A DNA stretch of 64,000 bases from Paraburkholderia ferrariae NBRC 106233. GTDB lineage: Bacteria > Pseudomonadota > Gammaproteobacteria > Burkholderiales > Burkholderiaceae. The notes under the pieces are model-generated. The model did not search any database. It worked only from the letters and a program-made list of their open reading frames with translations, and was not told the origin of the DNA. Position numbers and translations under genes: made by a program. Where the stretch lies: contig NZ_BAYB01000004.1 of NCBI RefSeq assembly GCF_000685035.1, positions 372,001 through 436,000 of the forward strand. Reading direction: 5' to 3'. Of this stretch, positions 17,191-26,868 are shown piece after piece (position 1 is the first letter of the stretch; every line of letters begins with the position of its first letter).

Positions 17191-18333
17191 ATGAATAAAG
17201 TAATAACAATCAGGCTTCGGCTGCTCTTCGCGCTCGGATCATGCGCGATCCTGACGGTGACGTCGGCATCACTGGCCGCGATCGAGTTGTTCGGCCGAAA
17301 TATTTCGGGAACTCGATCAGATTTTCTCTTGAGCGGTGTGATCTTCGCATGCGCCGTCGGAACTGCCATGTCGTTGTGGGCGACCGTTCATCTTCAACGC
17401 GTTGTCTGTGGCGGACTGATCCGCATGCGGAGGAACTTTGAGGAAATTACGAGGACACTGGATCTGTCGCAGCGATCAGCCAGTCCACGCATGGACGAGT
17501 TCGGTAGGGGCGCGTTGGCCTTCGACAAGCTGATGCATAGATTTGAAGGAACGGTGTCTTCAGTGCGATTGTCAGCCGATGCCGTGGCCAGGGCAGCCGG
17601 CGAAATAGCGGCAGGCAACCTTGAACTTTCTGCACGTACGGAGGAACAGGCCGCGTCTCTGCAAGAGACGGCATCAAGCATGACACAGATAGCTCAGACG
17701 GTAAGACAGAATGCGGAGAGCTCGCGCGAGGCAACCATGCTAGTCGGACAGGCCACCGAGGTCTCGGCCGCCGGAAGCAATATGGTTGTCGCGATGGGAG
17801 ACACGATGAGGTGTATCAGCGAAAGCTCAAACAGAATCTCGCAAATTACCGGCCTTATTGAAGAACTGGCTTTCCAGACCAACATCCTCGCACTTAACGC
17901 TGCGGTTGAGGCGGTTCGCGCTGGCGAACAGGGAAAGGGCTTTGCCGTAGTGGCCGGCGAGGTCCGTAGCCTCGCTCAACGTTCGGCCGCGGCTGCCAAA
18001 GAAATCAAGGAAGTAATCTCTGCCTCCGTGGCCGGCATCGCACTCGGCTCACAACATATGGCAGACGTAAGCCAGGTCATGGATGGTATCAGGACGGCGG
18101 TTGGGCGCGTTTCCGGGATCATGGAGGAGATCGCAGGTGCGTCGGCAGAACAGAGCCATGGCATTGACCAGGTAAGCCGGGCGATAGTTCAGATGGACTC
18201 GGTAACGCAGCAGAATGCAGCGCTGGTTGAGCAGGCGGCAGCAGCAGCCGAATCGCTTGACGACCAGGCACATAGGTTGAAGGCTGAGGTCGCCTTGTTT
18301 AGGTTTGCCCCGGATCAGGCGTCCGTCGGGTGA
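17191..18333 (+). CDS. Methyl-accepting chemotaxis protein without a periplasmic sensor domain
   Basis: The 380-residue receptor starts at the ATG 17191. Two membrane helices (about residues 9-32 and 47-67) are joined by only about 14 residues, so there is no periplasmic ligand domain. A HAMP-like linker follows and then the full signalling hairpin with tip [41 protein letters not shown]. Glu-rich methylation regions flank it. Proteins of this layout may sense energy state or membrane conditions, or act with another receptor. It lies among aromatic catabolism genes and could link taxis to that metabolism. Confidence 0.88.
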   Translation: MNKVITIRLRLLFALGSCAILTVTSASLAAIELFGRNISGTRSDFLLSGVIFACAVGTAMSLWATVHLQRVVCGGLIRMRRNFEEITRTLDLSQRSASPRMDEFGRGALAFDKLMHRFEGTVSSVRLSADAVARAAGEIAAGNLELSARTEEQAASLQETASSMTQIAQTVRQNAESSREATMLVGQATEVSAAGSNMVVAMGDTMRCISESSNRISQITGLIEELAFQTNILALNAAVEAVRAGEQGKGFAVVAGEVRSLAQRSAAAAKEIKEVISASVAGIALGSQHMADVSQVMDGIRTAVGRVSGIMEEIAGASAEQSHGIDQVSRAIVQMDSVTQQNAALVEQAAAAAESLDDQAHRLKAEVALFRFAPDQASVG

Positions 18334-18547
18334 CGGCATCCGTTATAGATGTGCGCTCCGGATAGCTTTGGCCTGCGCCTGATCGTTGCCCGTTAGTGGT
18401 CCGGAGTCGCCGGAATGCCAACGCTATCGCCTGTGGGGTTGCAGGACGTCATGCACAGATATCGCGGTGTCATGCTCAGGCAAGACGCCAGAGCGCTGCC
18501 TCCGTAACCTCCAGTTCGATACCGGGAAACGCTTGAGGAGGCAAATA

Positions 18548-20026
18548 ATGGCAGCGACAGATCAATTCAATTTCGACGGTGAACTGTCCGACAACGTTCG
18601 GACGCGCTTTTTCATCAACGGAGAGTGGTGCGCGCCGAAGGGCTCAGAGGAGTTCGAGCTGGTTTCGCCCATTACCGAAGAGGTGATCTTCCGGTTGCCC
18701 GCCGCATCGATTGAAGACGCTGGTGCTGCCGTTAAGGTGGCCAGGGATGCATTCGATACAGGCTCCTGGGCGTGTAGCCCGTCTGTGGAAAGGGCTGTAG
18801 TGCTTCGGAGGATTGCGTCGGAGATGCGGGATCGTCTCGCCCTTTTTGGCAGGCTTTGGACGGCGCAGGTCGGGGCGCCGAGCTGGTTTGCGAGCCAGTT
18901 TACCGGGATCGCACCGGCATACTTCGACTTTTACGCGGACCTGATTTCGCAATCTTCGTTCGAGGATGAGCGCACGGTGCCAACGGGACGGGTAAAAGTC
19001 GTTCGGGAGCCGGTAGGCGTATGTGCGCTGATCGTACCGTGGAATGCCCCTCTTGTTCTGCTGACGCAAAAGCTGGCCGCCGCGCTCGCAGCAGGTTGCA
19101 CCGTTGTTGCGAAGCCCAGCCCGGAAACGCCGTTGGACGCATTGGTACTTGCGGAGTGTGTCGCCGCCGCTGGACTTCCTCCAGGAGTATTCAACGTCGT
19201 GCCGGCTGGTCGTGAGGTCGGTGACTGGTTGATTCGCCAACCGATGATCGACAAGGTTAGCTTTACTGGCTCGACCGTGGCAGGAAAGCACATTGCACAG
19301 GTCTGTGCAGACAGGCTCGCGCGAGTCAGCCTGGAACTTGGTGGAAAATCGGCCTCAGTCATCTGTGACGATGCGGACATTGGAGCCTGGATTGCGAACG
19401 TAGCGCCGTTCACAATGCCGTTCAGCGGTCAGATCTGTTTTTCGCAAACACGTGTTCTGGTGCCGCGCAAGCGGCACGATGAATTCATGAGCGCATACAT
19501 CCGCGCGATTGATGGGATGAAGGTTGGAAGCCCATGGGACCCGGACACGATGATCGGACCCGTGGCAACCTCCAATCAATACCGGCGCGTGCTGGACTTC
19601 ATTGACGTGGCAAAACGTGAGGGTGCCAACCCCGTCATTGGCGGAGGCCGCGCCCCGGGGCACGAGCACGGTTACTTTGTCGCCCCCACTGTGTTCGACA
19701 ACGTCCATAGCGATATGACGATCGCTCGTGAGGAGGTTTTCGGTCCAGTCGTCTCGATCATATGCCACGACGGAGACGAAGACGCTATCCGCATTGCAAA
19801 CGACAGTCTGTACGGTCTCAGCGGCACTATATTCTCGGCTGATATCGGTCGAGCCGAGCGCATCGCACGACGAATTCGCACGGGAAACCTCACGGTCAAC
19901 GGGCTTCAGCTCGATCCTTCAATTCCCTTTGGAGGATTCAAACAGTCCGGTATCGGACGGGAAGGTGGTCCCGAGGGCCTGGAAACGTTCACGGAGACGA
20001 AGGCGATCTACTTTCCCGCCGTTTGA
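18548..20026 (+). CDS. NAD-dependent aldehyde dehydrogenase (aromatic aldehyde type)
   Basis: The 492-residue protein begins at the ATG 18548, 6 bases after GAGGAGG. It has the complete ALDH set: PWNAPLVLLTQKLAAAL, the NAD-binding FTGSTVAGK, the general base in LELGGKS, the nucleophile in FSGQICFSQTR, and PFGGFKQSGIGREGG. It lies directly before a lignostilbene/isoeugenol-type oxygenase gene, in the same direction, 152 bases apart. The likely job is to oxidise the aromatic aldehyde (for instance vanillin or another benzaldehyde) made by that oxygenase to the acid used by the demethylase. Confidence 0.88.
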   Translation: MAATDQFNFDGELSDNVRTRFFINGEWCAPKGSEEFELVSPITEEVIFRLPAASIEDAGAAVKVARDAFDTGSWACSPSVERAVVLRRIASEMRDRLALFGRLWTAQVGAPSWFASQFTGIAPAYFDFYADLISQSSFEDERTVPTGRVKVVREPVGVCALIVPWNAPLVLLTQKLAAALAAGCTVVAKPSPETPLDALVLAECVAAAGLPPGVFNVVPAGREVGDWLIRQPMIDKVSFTGSTVAGKHIAQVCADRLARVSLELGGKSASVICDDADIGAWIANVAPFTMPFSGQICFSQTRVLVPRKRHDEFMSAYIRAIDGMKVGSPWDPDTMIGPVATSNQYRRVLDFIDVAKREGANPVIGGGRAPGHEHGYFVAPTVFDNVHSDMTIAREEVFGPVVSIICHDGDEDAIRIANDSLYGLSGTIFSADIGRAERIARRIRTGNLTVNGLQLDPSIPFGGFKQSGIGREGGPEGLETFTETKAIYFPAV

Positions 20027-20178
20027 TCAACAAGGTGGGCGTCGCGATGACGGGGAAGATACCCTGAAAACGATCAGGTTTGGTGTCCCTGCGACGTCTA
20101 TCTTTCGAAACCCAGGGGTAGCCAAATGACCGCGTTTGACCCCTGAAACACAAAATGACGTTTTGCAGGAGTTGGAAC

Positions 20179-21642
20179 ATGTGGAGTGAGGTAAATCCGT
20201 TTCTTAACGGCCCGTTCGAGCCGCTTACGCGAGAATATGAGGAGGACGCGCCGATCGTCGAGGGCAAGATCCCACGCGAGTTAAGCGGCGTACTGTATCG
20301 AACCGGAAACTCGCAATTTTTCCAGCCGCTCAACGCCGACCGCGCTCACTGGTTTGATGGCGATGGCATGACGCACGCGTTTTTCCTGGACGAAGGCAGC
20401 GTGCGGTATGCGTGCAAATGGGTGGGGACGGAAGGTCTGATGGTGGAACAAAAGGCCGGACGGGCGCTCTATAACGGGCTTTATGGGGTTTCGAATGTTT
20501 CTCAAGGCGAATTGCCACCCGGCGCTCCCCCGATCAAGACCGTCGCTGGGATTAACGTCATTGCGCTCGCGGGCAAGGTGTTGGCCCTTCATGAGCTCGG
20601 GAATCACTACTGGGAGCTTGATCCCGACACGCTGGAAACGAAGGGAACCTTCGATTTTGGGGGGCGCTTTGGAGACAGGCTTCTCACTGGTCACCCGCAC
20701 GTCGATCCGTCGACCGGGGAGACGCTTTTCATTGCGCAGGACGTTAGGGCCGGGATGTTGACGTGCTTTGCAGTAGATCAGGCCGGAGCAGTGCAGAGCG
20801 AACACTCCGTAAAAATGGATAGTCGCGCGTGGATCCACGATTTTATCTTCAGCGACGATTGGTTCATTTTCTTTCTGAGCCCGCTTATCAATAACGTTGC
20901 GGAAGAGAGCGTGGTGGCGCAGGGTAAAGGCGTCCTGTCTCTCGATACATCGGCTGGCACCCGGATATTTCTGGTTAATCGTCGCGATGGTTCGACGATC
21001 ACCATCAGGCAGGAAAAAGACTTTCAGATTACGCACTTCCTGAATGCCTACCAGGAGGACGATGAAATCGTCGTCGATGCTTGCATTTCGGACCTCCTTG
21101 AGACAGGCAGTGTGCCTCCGATCGGAGAGGTGTTTCCGTTTCCCTTTCCGCATGTGACAGCCCCGGTGTTTGGTTTTCCTCGAATGGTACGTACGATTAT
21201 CGATACCCGTAATCGGCGTTCGGCTCAGATGGCATTCGAGGGGGTGGAGGGCGAGTTCCTCCGGTTGAATGAGGCGGTCTCGGGCAAGAAGCATCGATTC
21301 GGATATCTCGCGGCTGTCGATCCTGAAAGGAGCGGGCAAGGATTCAATTGCCTGGCGAAGTTCGACTTTGCAACAGGCAATATGCAACTGCAGGGAATTG
21401 AAGAGAGTTATAGCATGATCCCCGGTGAGCCGATTTTTGTACCGCATCCTTCGCCGGATAGCGAAGATCACGGATGGCTGTTCTCGGTCTGGTGGAATCC
21501 TACGCGAAATTCGTCGGAATTGATTATTCTTGATGCGAGGGAGTTTGACGGGGAACCCGTCGCAAGGATTCGGATCAGTAATCGTATTCCGCTCGCATTC
21601 CATGGCAACTGGATTCCCCGTTCGCGGATCGGGGCCGCCTAG
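20179..21642 (+). CDS. Carotenoid-cleavage-family oxygenase (lignostilbene / isoeugenol type)
   Basis: The 487-residue protein matches bacterial members of the RPE65/carotenoid oxygenase family in length and fold motifs. The four Fe(II) His ligands are visible at about 172 (TGHPHVDP), 220 (AWIHDF), 286 (ITHFLNAY) and 475 (AFHGNW). Bacterial relatives cut the double bond of lignostilbenes, resveratrol or isoeugenol with O2 to give aldehydes. I chose the ATG at 20179 because GGAG is 7 bases upstream; an ATG at 20155 would add eight residues. The aldehyde dehydrogenase just upstream fits this chemistry. Apocarotenoid substrates are less likely in this context. Confidence 0.88.
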   Translation: MWSEVNPFLNGPFEPLTREYEEDAPIVEGKIPRELSGVLYRTGNSQFFQPLNADRAHWFDGDGMTHAFFLDEGSVRYACKWVGTEGLMVEQKAGRALYNGLYGVSNVSQGELPPGAPPIKTVAGINVIALAGKVLALHELGNHYWELDPDTLETKGTFDFGGRFGDRLLTGHPHVDPSTGETLFIAQDVRAGMLTCFAVDQAGAVQSEHSVKMDSRAWIHDFIFSDDWFIFFLSPLINNVAEESVVAQGKGVLSLDTSAGTRIFLVNRRDGSTITIRQEKDFQITHFLNAYQEDDEIVVDACISDLLETGSVPPIGEVFPFPFPHVTAPVFGFPRMVRTIIDTRNRRSAQMAFEGVEGEFLRLNEAVSGKKHRFGYLAAVDPERSGQGFNCLAKFDFATGNMQLQGIEESYSMIPGEPIFVPHPSPDSEDHGWLFSVWWNPTRNSSELIILDAREFDGEPVARIRISNRIPLAFHGNWIPRSRIGAA

Positions 21643-21659
21643 CGCATTAGCCATCGTGT

Positions 21660-21686
21660 CCGCACCGTTGCTTAGTAGCGGTGCGG
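21660..21686. terminator. Bidirectional stem-loop between convergent genes
   Basis: CCGCACCG (21660-21667) and CGGTGCGG (21679-21686) form a perfect 8-bp stem with an 11-base loop. It lies between the stops of the convergent oxygenase (21642) and AraC (21698) genes, where a shared terminator is expected. There is no long T-run on either side. Confidence 0.6.
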
Positions 21687-21697
21687 GGTGATAGCCG

Positions 21698-22645
21698 TTA
21701 GCGGAGCTGGATTGCGCTGCCCGGATCAGTCAGGAAGTTACGGCGGTACTCGGATGCCGTCAGCCCCATTTCCTCCTTAAACGCGCGTGAAAAGTGAGGC
21801 GAGCTGCTAAAGCCCCAGCGGAAGGCTATCGTGGTCACGCTGAGCGCGGCGTTCGCTCCGGAACGAAGCTCTTCCGAGCACCTTTGAATACGGCGCTTCC
21901 AGATATACTCGCCCACGGTCTGACTACCCGCCCGCTTGAACAGGCGATGAACCTGACGGATTGACATTCCAAGAGCGCTCGCGATGGAAGGCGGACTGAG
22001 TTCCGGGTCTGAGAGATGTTCTTCGATGAATTGCATCACCGCACGACGTTGTGTCTCCAGTGGTTGTGCGGGCCACGGGCATTGGATACGAAAAGCGTCA
22101 GAAAACAGGTTTCTGAGAAGGTCGACCGACGATATCGCGATATTCGAATCGACGTTCTCCAACTCCCTGAAGAGCGAGACTACAAGGTCGGAAAACATCC
22201 GTGCCGAACCCGATGTTCCAGGAGGCTCAAAGGTCGGATAGATGAGTGGCTGCCTCGGTGGCTGCGCTGGGATCAAACCCGGGACGTTCACGAAGATCAG
22301 CTCCATACAGTGTTGGCTGCTGATAGTGAACGGGCACCGGGCATCAAAGACCGTCCATTCTCCCGGCAATAGACGAATTTGCCTGACGCCGTCTCCGAGA
22401 AGACTGTCGCCGTGCGTCTGCAATGCGACGAAGAGCGGAGCTATATCTGACCCTAATCTGGGTTGTCCCCTGTATACGGAGGGTGTCGCCGCGACGCGCG
22501 CAAACCGTGCTGCTCCCACGGCGCCGCAGGTGATCGATCCGCCGAACGGTGTCGTGCCGATGGGTTCGAATTCGCATGACTGACGATTTTTTTCGGGCGG
22601 GCTGCCTGCGACCAGATCGCTGATTAAATCTGGCCACGCGCACAT
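21698..22645 (-). CDS. AraC-family regulator with AraC_binding_2 (FeaR-like) sensor
   Basis: The 315-residue protein has an N-terminal ligand domain of the type found in FeaR/AdpA-like activators (LLPGEWTVFDARCPFTISS) and a C-terminal double helix-turn-helix (SPPSIASALGMSIRQVHRLFKRAG and TTIAFRWGFSSSPHFSRAFKEEMGLTASEYR, residues about 225-308). It is convergent with the oxygenase gene and divergent from the MpaB-type oxygenase at 23373. FeaR-type members often control aldehyde and amine oxidation, so control of the neighbouring aldehyde dehydrogenase/oxygenase pair or of the MpaB gene is plausible. No strong ribosome site is seen before the ATG at 22645. Confidence 0.88.
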   Translation of the reverse strand: MCAWPDLISDLVAGSPPEKNRQSCEFEPIGTTPFGGSITCGAVGAARFARVAATPSVYRGQPRLGSDIAPLFVALQTHGDSLLGDGVRQIRLLPGEWTVFDARCPFTISSQHCMELIFVNVPGLIPAQPPRQPLIYPTFEPPGTSGSARMFSDLVVSLFRELENVDSNIAISSVDLLRNLFSDAFRIQCPWPAQPLETQRRAVMQFIEEHLSDPELSPPSIASALGMSIRQVHRLFKRAGSQTVGEYIWKRRIQRCSEELRSGANAALSVTTIAFRWGFSSSPHFSRAFKEEMGLTASEYRRNFLTDPGSAIQLR

Positions 22646-23372
22646 TTCGCTGGAAGATGTGACATGCAGAACCTGATGTCTCAGTTGCGTACCGATTTTG
22701 CTCTCCTACTGATTCATTAGTCGCATCAATTCACGGAACATTGTTGTGAACTTCCTCGGATTCTCGATAAATTTGCGCGGCCACGGCAGACGTGTTTTCC
22801 CTTATGCCCGTTGTATCTGCGGTATTCGCGCGTGAGCTGGCATTGGGCCGGCTGGTTCCCCCGTGGGCCGGGGAATCCAAATCGGGCCACTGCCGTCTGA
22901 ATGCTTTCTCTCGTCAGACTCACTGGAAGTCGGTGTGGTGAAACGTTCAGTTAAAACGCTCGCCCGACTACGTGCAGCTATACGTTTCAGAGTCGATCCA
23001 GGCGCCATCAGATAATGCCGGCCCCCTACTAGCCGGATAGTGAATCCGCACAGATTCAATTGTCGTTATCAGATATCGGTAAGTCACGGGCAGGCAAGAT
23101 TCGCTGCTCAGGGGCTTCTAGACTAACGGTGTTGAAAAGCCTCGCGTCGCAAATGCGTCGGAGATACAGACATAACGTAGCGGAATTTGCGTGCGTGCCA
23201 CTGGATAGTTTTGCGCGGGAGCAAGGCCCTGCGTTCACAGGAGAGCGATGTTGCCGATGCAGCGATGGCAAGTCGTCCCTGACGCAGAGTGTCGGAGCAT
23301 TGTCTCCCCGGGCGCCGCGATGAACAGGTCTGTGCACTTACCACAAGAAAGAATCAAATAACGGAGGCAAAG
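22646..23372. other. Intergenic region, 727 bp, no gene recognised
   Basis: This region lies between the divergent AraC and MpaB-type oxygenase genes. Only short, low-quality open frames are present on both strands. It must hold both promoters, but I could not pick convincing -35/-10 pairs. Its length suggests a lost gene, though nothing recognisable remains. Confidence 0.5.
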
Positions 23373-24377
23373 ATGGCCTATAAGTGGATTGCCAAGCGAA
23401 TCGAGTCCCTCGATGAAGAGCGGGACTGTGACGAAATCTGGAAGTTGATGACCGCGTACCGGGCCAATGATTTCGTGATGAACCTAATCTACGCGGTTAC
23501 GTTTCCGCACTTCATCATCAGTGAGTTTGGGGCGAAGGTGCTTCTCGACGGCGGCAAGGGAAAAATCGTCCGCGCGCCGGATCGACGCGCAGATGATACG
23601 TCATGGAAAATGCAGACGTGGTGGCATTATGGCTCGACGCATGACGAGACGAAGCGAAACGTCGACTCGATCAATCGTATCCACGCGTTCTATGCGAAGA
23701 AGTACCCGGAAGAGGGCCCGGACACATTCGCGGACGATGACATCTACATGTATACGTTGTGTTACGAGGCTGCAGGCATGCACCGCTTGATGAGGCGGGT
23801 CGGGTTACGTGGCTTCTCGGAAAAGGAAAAGCGCGTTGCAGTCAGGTTCTGGACAAAGATGACTGGCCTCTTTCTCAATGTAAAGAGCGGCAGGCCGATT
23901 GGTGGCTTCCCTGAGACGTTCGAAGGCGTAATGGCTTTCATGGACCAATATGAGGGGCGCGACGTCGATGGTGACCATCCTCTCGGCGTCGAAGCGACTG
24001 CGCACATAATCGAGCAGTTTGCGAATCGCTATTTCCCGCGGTCCTTGCGATGGTTCGGGCGTCTGTGGGTCATCAGTCTGCTTCCGGCGTGGATGCTCGG
24101 TCCATACAAGATCAGGCAGCCTCATCCATTCGTATTGAAAGCATTTCGCCTGGGAACTGCGGCTTTCTTCTGGATAGGCGATCGACTCGCCCCAGATCCC
24201 GCCAATACGTTCATCGAGCGGCGAGACGCCCGGCTCGCTATCTGCGCGGCAGCGGCTACGCCACCGATAAAGCCCAGGCATGAGCAGTCTTCTGGGAGCG
24301 GATGCCCGTTTCATGGCCGTGCGGCGCATAAGGAAGAATATATCGGCACAGACAGTGAGGGAGAGGACGGACACTAG
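23373..24377 (+). CDS. Oxygenase MpaB / rubber-oxygenase-catalytic family protein
   Basis: The 334-residue protein starts at an ATG 6 bases after GGAGG. It has the all-helical latex-clearing-protein/MpaB catalytic fold (formerly DUF2236): FVMNLIYAVTFPHF near residues 34-47, WWHYGSTHDETKRNVDSINRIH at 83-104, and FEGVMAFMDQY near 193. His85, His90 and His104 are candidate haem or metal ligands. Lcp cleaves polyisoprene double bonds with O2, and fungal MpaB cuts a farnesyl chain oxidatively. The substrate here is unknown; with another double-bond-cleaving oxygenase close by, a terpenoid or alkenyl aromatic side chain is possible. There is no signal peptide, so it is likely cytoplasmic or membrane-associated. 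Confidence 0.78.
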   Translation: MAYKWIAKRIESLDEERDCDEIWKLMTAYRANDFVMNLIYAVTFPHFIISEFGAKVLLDGGKGKIVRAPDRRADDTSWKMQTWWHYGSTHDETKRNVDSINRIHAFYAKKYPEEGPDTFADDDIYMYTLCYEAAGMHRLMRRVGLRGFSEKEKRVAVRFWTKMTGLFLNVKSGRPIGGFPETFEGVMAFMDQYEGRDVDGDHPLGVEATAHIIEQFANRYFPRSLRWFGRLWVISLLPAWMLGPYKIRQPHPFVLKAFRLGTAAFFWIGDRLAPDPANTFIERRDARLAICAAAATPPIKPRHEQSSGSGCPFHGRAAHKEEYIGTDSEGEDGH

Positions 24378-25244
24378 CGATCTTTGTACCCGTGCGGCGG
24401 CCATTATCGGGGCCACCCAGACTTATTTCCAAAGCAGCGCTGGCCGTACCGACAGTAGGAGCATTCGTATTAGGTTCCTTCTTTTTTTGCGCCGCATTTG
24501 CCGTTATTGTGTGAAAACCAGTCCTATGGGGAGAGGAAGGCAAGGGGATCCGGGATAAACCGCAGGCGGCGTGGGCGGCGGAAGGATGAATGTTGAGAAC
24601 TAAACGCAGCCGCCGCGGACCTTGGTATTTGGACAGGCGACATTTTGTTGCGACCACGCGGTATGCGGAGAACATGGCGTTGCGCATCCCAGCGAGTCTC
24701 TGTTCCCGACGTATCGGTATGCAGTTCGGTCGGAGGACAGTGAATAGATTCCGATCGGCCTACGCCACCAACGGCGGGTATCATTTTGCCAGCCCCGGGG
24801 GCACCCTGGGAGTTATTCGCCTGCGTGCAATCTTCGAGACTGGCTCGCCAAAGCGGTGTTCACGCATGCGCTTTCAAATATCACCGGACTTATATATATC
24901 CGCCTCCAGCAAGCGCCTGGAGTAAATCGATCCGTCTGAACAGTGACGAATCGGAGCTGAAACATCTCTGTATGCGCGTCATATCCGTCATTCGCTTGCC
25001 GCAATTCACGCTTACATGCATAGATCCGTATGGCGTATCGATTGGTTGGGCGCGAGGGGACGTTGCTGCGCAACCGTGTGATGTGGATGGTCTGGGGCAG
25101 ATACGCCGGGGTGGAGTCTTACGCGGACTCCCCGTCGCGCTTTGGGCAAAAAACGGGCATATTCATCAGGCATGGTAGAACCTTCGAGAGGTAATGTCGC
25201 TCGCAGCAATGCCGCGAGCGACCCGACCGCACCCTACGTTTTTT
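24378..25244. other. Intergenic region, 867 bp, no gene recognised
   Basis: This region lies between the convergent MpaB-type oxygenase and SphA-type channel genes. Open frames here are short and unlike known proteins, and base composition is more AT-rich in places (for example 24470-24510 and 24880-24900). It may be a decayed gene. No clear terminator hairpin was found. Confidence 0.45.
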
Positions 25245-26252
25245 CTAGAAGATGTGAATCCAGCGCAAATTCACAACCGCGCTGTTTCTAAACCGATTTC
25301 TAACGAGCGTTTCTGTGTAGGTGTTGAGCCAGAATTTATCTCCCTTCGACAGGTCGTAGTAGACTCCTGGCCCGATACCAAGCACCTGCTCCCGCGAGTC
25401 CGCGATCGCGGAACCATTGACGCGGTTGTCTGTGATCTGGCGCAGGTAGTATCCGTTAATACCCATGCGCAGCTTGTCCGTCACTTTGTAGGAGGCGGCA
25501 AAGTTCGTATAGAAAACCTGGCCAGCCTGAGTGTCTTCGATACCTGGGTCAAGCGGTGCGCTGCTGGCTGGTGAACCGTTCTTGAAACTGTACTGGTAGT
25601 GCGGACGCAAGCTGATCTCAAAGTCTGGGCCCAGGAGAAATGTGAACGATCCAGTGATACCGATGCCCCAGAAGTGATTCCCCGGATTTATGTCTGTTGT
25701 CCGGTCATACTTGCCCGTCGGCAACATCCCATACACTTCGGCGCGACTAACAAAGACTGGATGCCCGTCAACTGTCACTGGATCCCATTGAAGGAGCGCG
25801 CCCAGGTTCATGTCGCCGAGGCCTGCGTGTCCACTTGTTGGCATGACTCCGGGATACGGAGGCGGCGGGCTAAACGACGAATTCAGATTCACTAACGGCA
25901 CGATCACGTCAATCCCGGGATGACCGCCAAGAATTGTTGTTGCAGTGGGTAACTCGTAGAGAACCTGTTCCACCAACGTGGTGACGTTCAACTGCGGATC
26001 GTTGAAGAGGGGAGAATTGGAGCCGTTGTTAGTTTTATAGGCGTTGGCATGTGCGAACGTCAGATAGCTCTGCACAGCGAGATCACCGGGGTTCCCACCG
26101 AATCCGTCCAGGAATGACGTATTGCCGAGATCGAGGCCATTCGGTAGCGTCACCGTTGGTGGTACGGCCCGAGCGTTAAGCGCGGCGCAGGCCGCGAGGC
26201 CAATAGTTATCTTCGACGCTGCGCTCTTCCAACGTCCGCGTGTGCATTTCAT
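25245..26252 (-). CDS. SphA / MetA-pathway-type outer-membrane channel protein
   Basis: The 335-residue precursor has a signal peptide ending near ALNARA. The mature part is beta-rich, with SFLDGFGGNPGDLAVQSYLTFAHA, the GLGDMNLGALLQW turn, and repeated barrel-like strands to a C-terminal aromatic (VNLRWIHIF). This is the family annotated as SphA or phenol MetA-deg, found beside genes for degradation of phenols and other hydrophobic aromatics and thought to take up such compounds. GGAGA lies 5 bases before the ATG. It probably serves as entry channel for the substrate of the neighbouring oxygenases. Confidence 0.82.
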   Translation of the reverse strand: MKCTRGRWKSAASKITIGLAACAALNARAVPPTVTLPNGLDLGNTSFLDGFGGNPGDLAVQSYLTFAHANAYKTNNGSNSPLFNDPQLNVTTLVEQVLYELPTATTILGGHPGIDVIVPLVNLNSSFSPPPPYPGVMPTSGHAGLGDMNLGALLQWDPVTVDGHPVFVSRAEVYGMLPTGKYDRTTDINPGNHFWGIGITGSFTFLLGPDFEISLRPHYQYSFKNGSPASSAPLDPGIEDTQAGQVFYTNFAASYKVTDKLRMGINGYYLRQITDNRVNGSAIADSREQVLGIGPGVYYDLSKGDKFWLNTYTETLVRNRFRNSAVVNLRWIHIF

Positions 26253-26868
26253 CGCCGTCTCCTTGTCTTTTATGATGGTTTTGCTCGAGTCGCTCCTTCA
26301 CTTGAGGAGCTGTTCTGGCACGCAGTTTAGGAAGTCGGATTGGATGCGTCTTGTCTGCCAGTGACGCGTTGATGTCTGAGAGTGCCTTCTGGCAACTTCG
26401 GTTTCATTGCCCACGTTAGAGCCGCGCCACCGAGCAATTGGCTAAACACGAATCGTCAACCCTGGGTTGCAGTTTCTACGATTCATTCGATAAGCACTAC
26501 GACTGATAAACGTCGTATGAGCCCTCTCGTATGGAACGCCTGAGAGGCATAAGCGGGCTCGCGGCGTCGGTGCTGGGGATATCTCATGAGATGGACGGAC
26601 GAAGCACTGGATATGCGGCGTGTACAGGAGCGGGCCATTCCGAATCCATCTATTGAAGACGGTTCCGAATCTGGTGTTCAGCAACTGGACGCTTTTTGTC
26701 GCACTGTCCCGCCATTACGCGGCTTTTCGGCATTGGAACAATTCCCGATTGTGATCCAGGGCCTTCGTCGCTAAGTTAAGACCCAATCTGGGGGCGCAGT
26801 TGAACGGCGGCGTGCGCCGTCGTGGTGACCGCGTTTCTGGTTTTCGAATCAATTGAACAGGAGTCAGC
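26253..26868. other. Intergenic region, 616 bp, no gene recognised
   Basis: This region lies between the divergent SphA-type gene and the benzaldehyde dehydrogenase gene. It contains a perfect 12-bp palindrome ATCTCATGAGAT at 26581-26592, a possible regulator site. No convincing coding frame was seen. It should hold the promoters for both flanking genes. Confidence 0.45.

Noticed and set aside
20281..21654. 457-residue minus-strand frame opposite the carotenoid oxygenase
   Set aside because: It is a shadow of the oxygenase gene; the plus strand has all four iron-binding His residues and a ribosome site.
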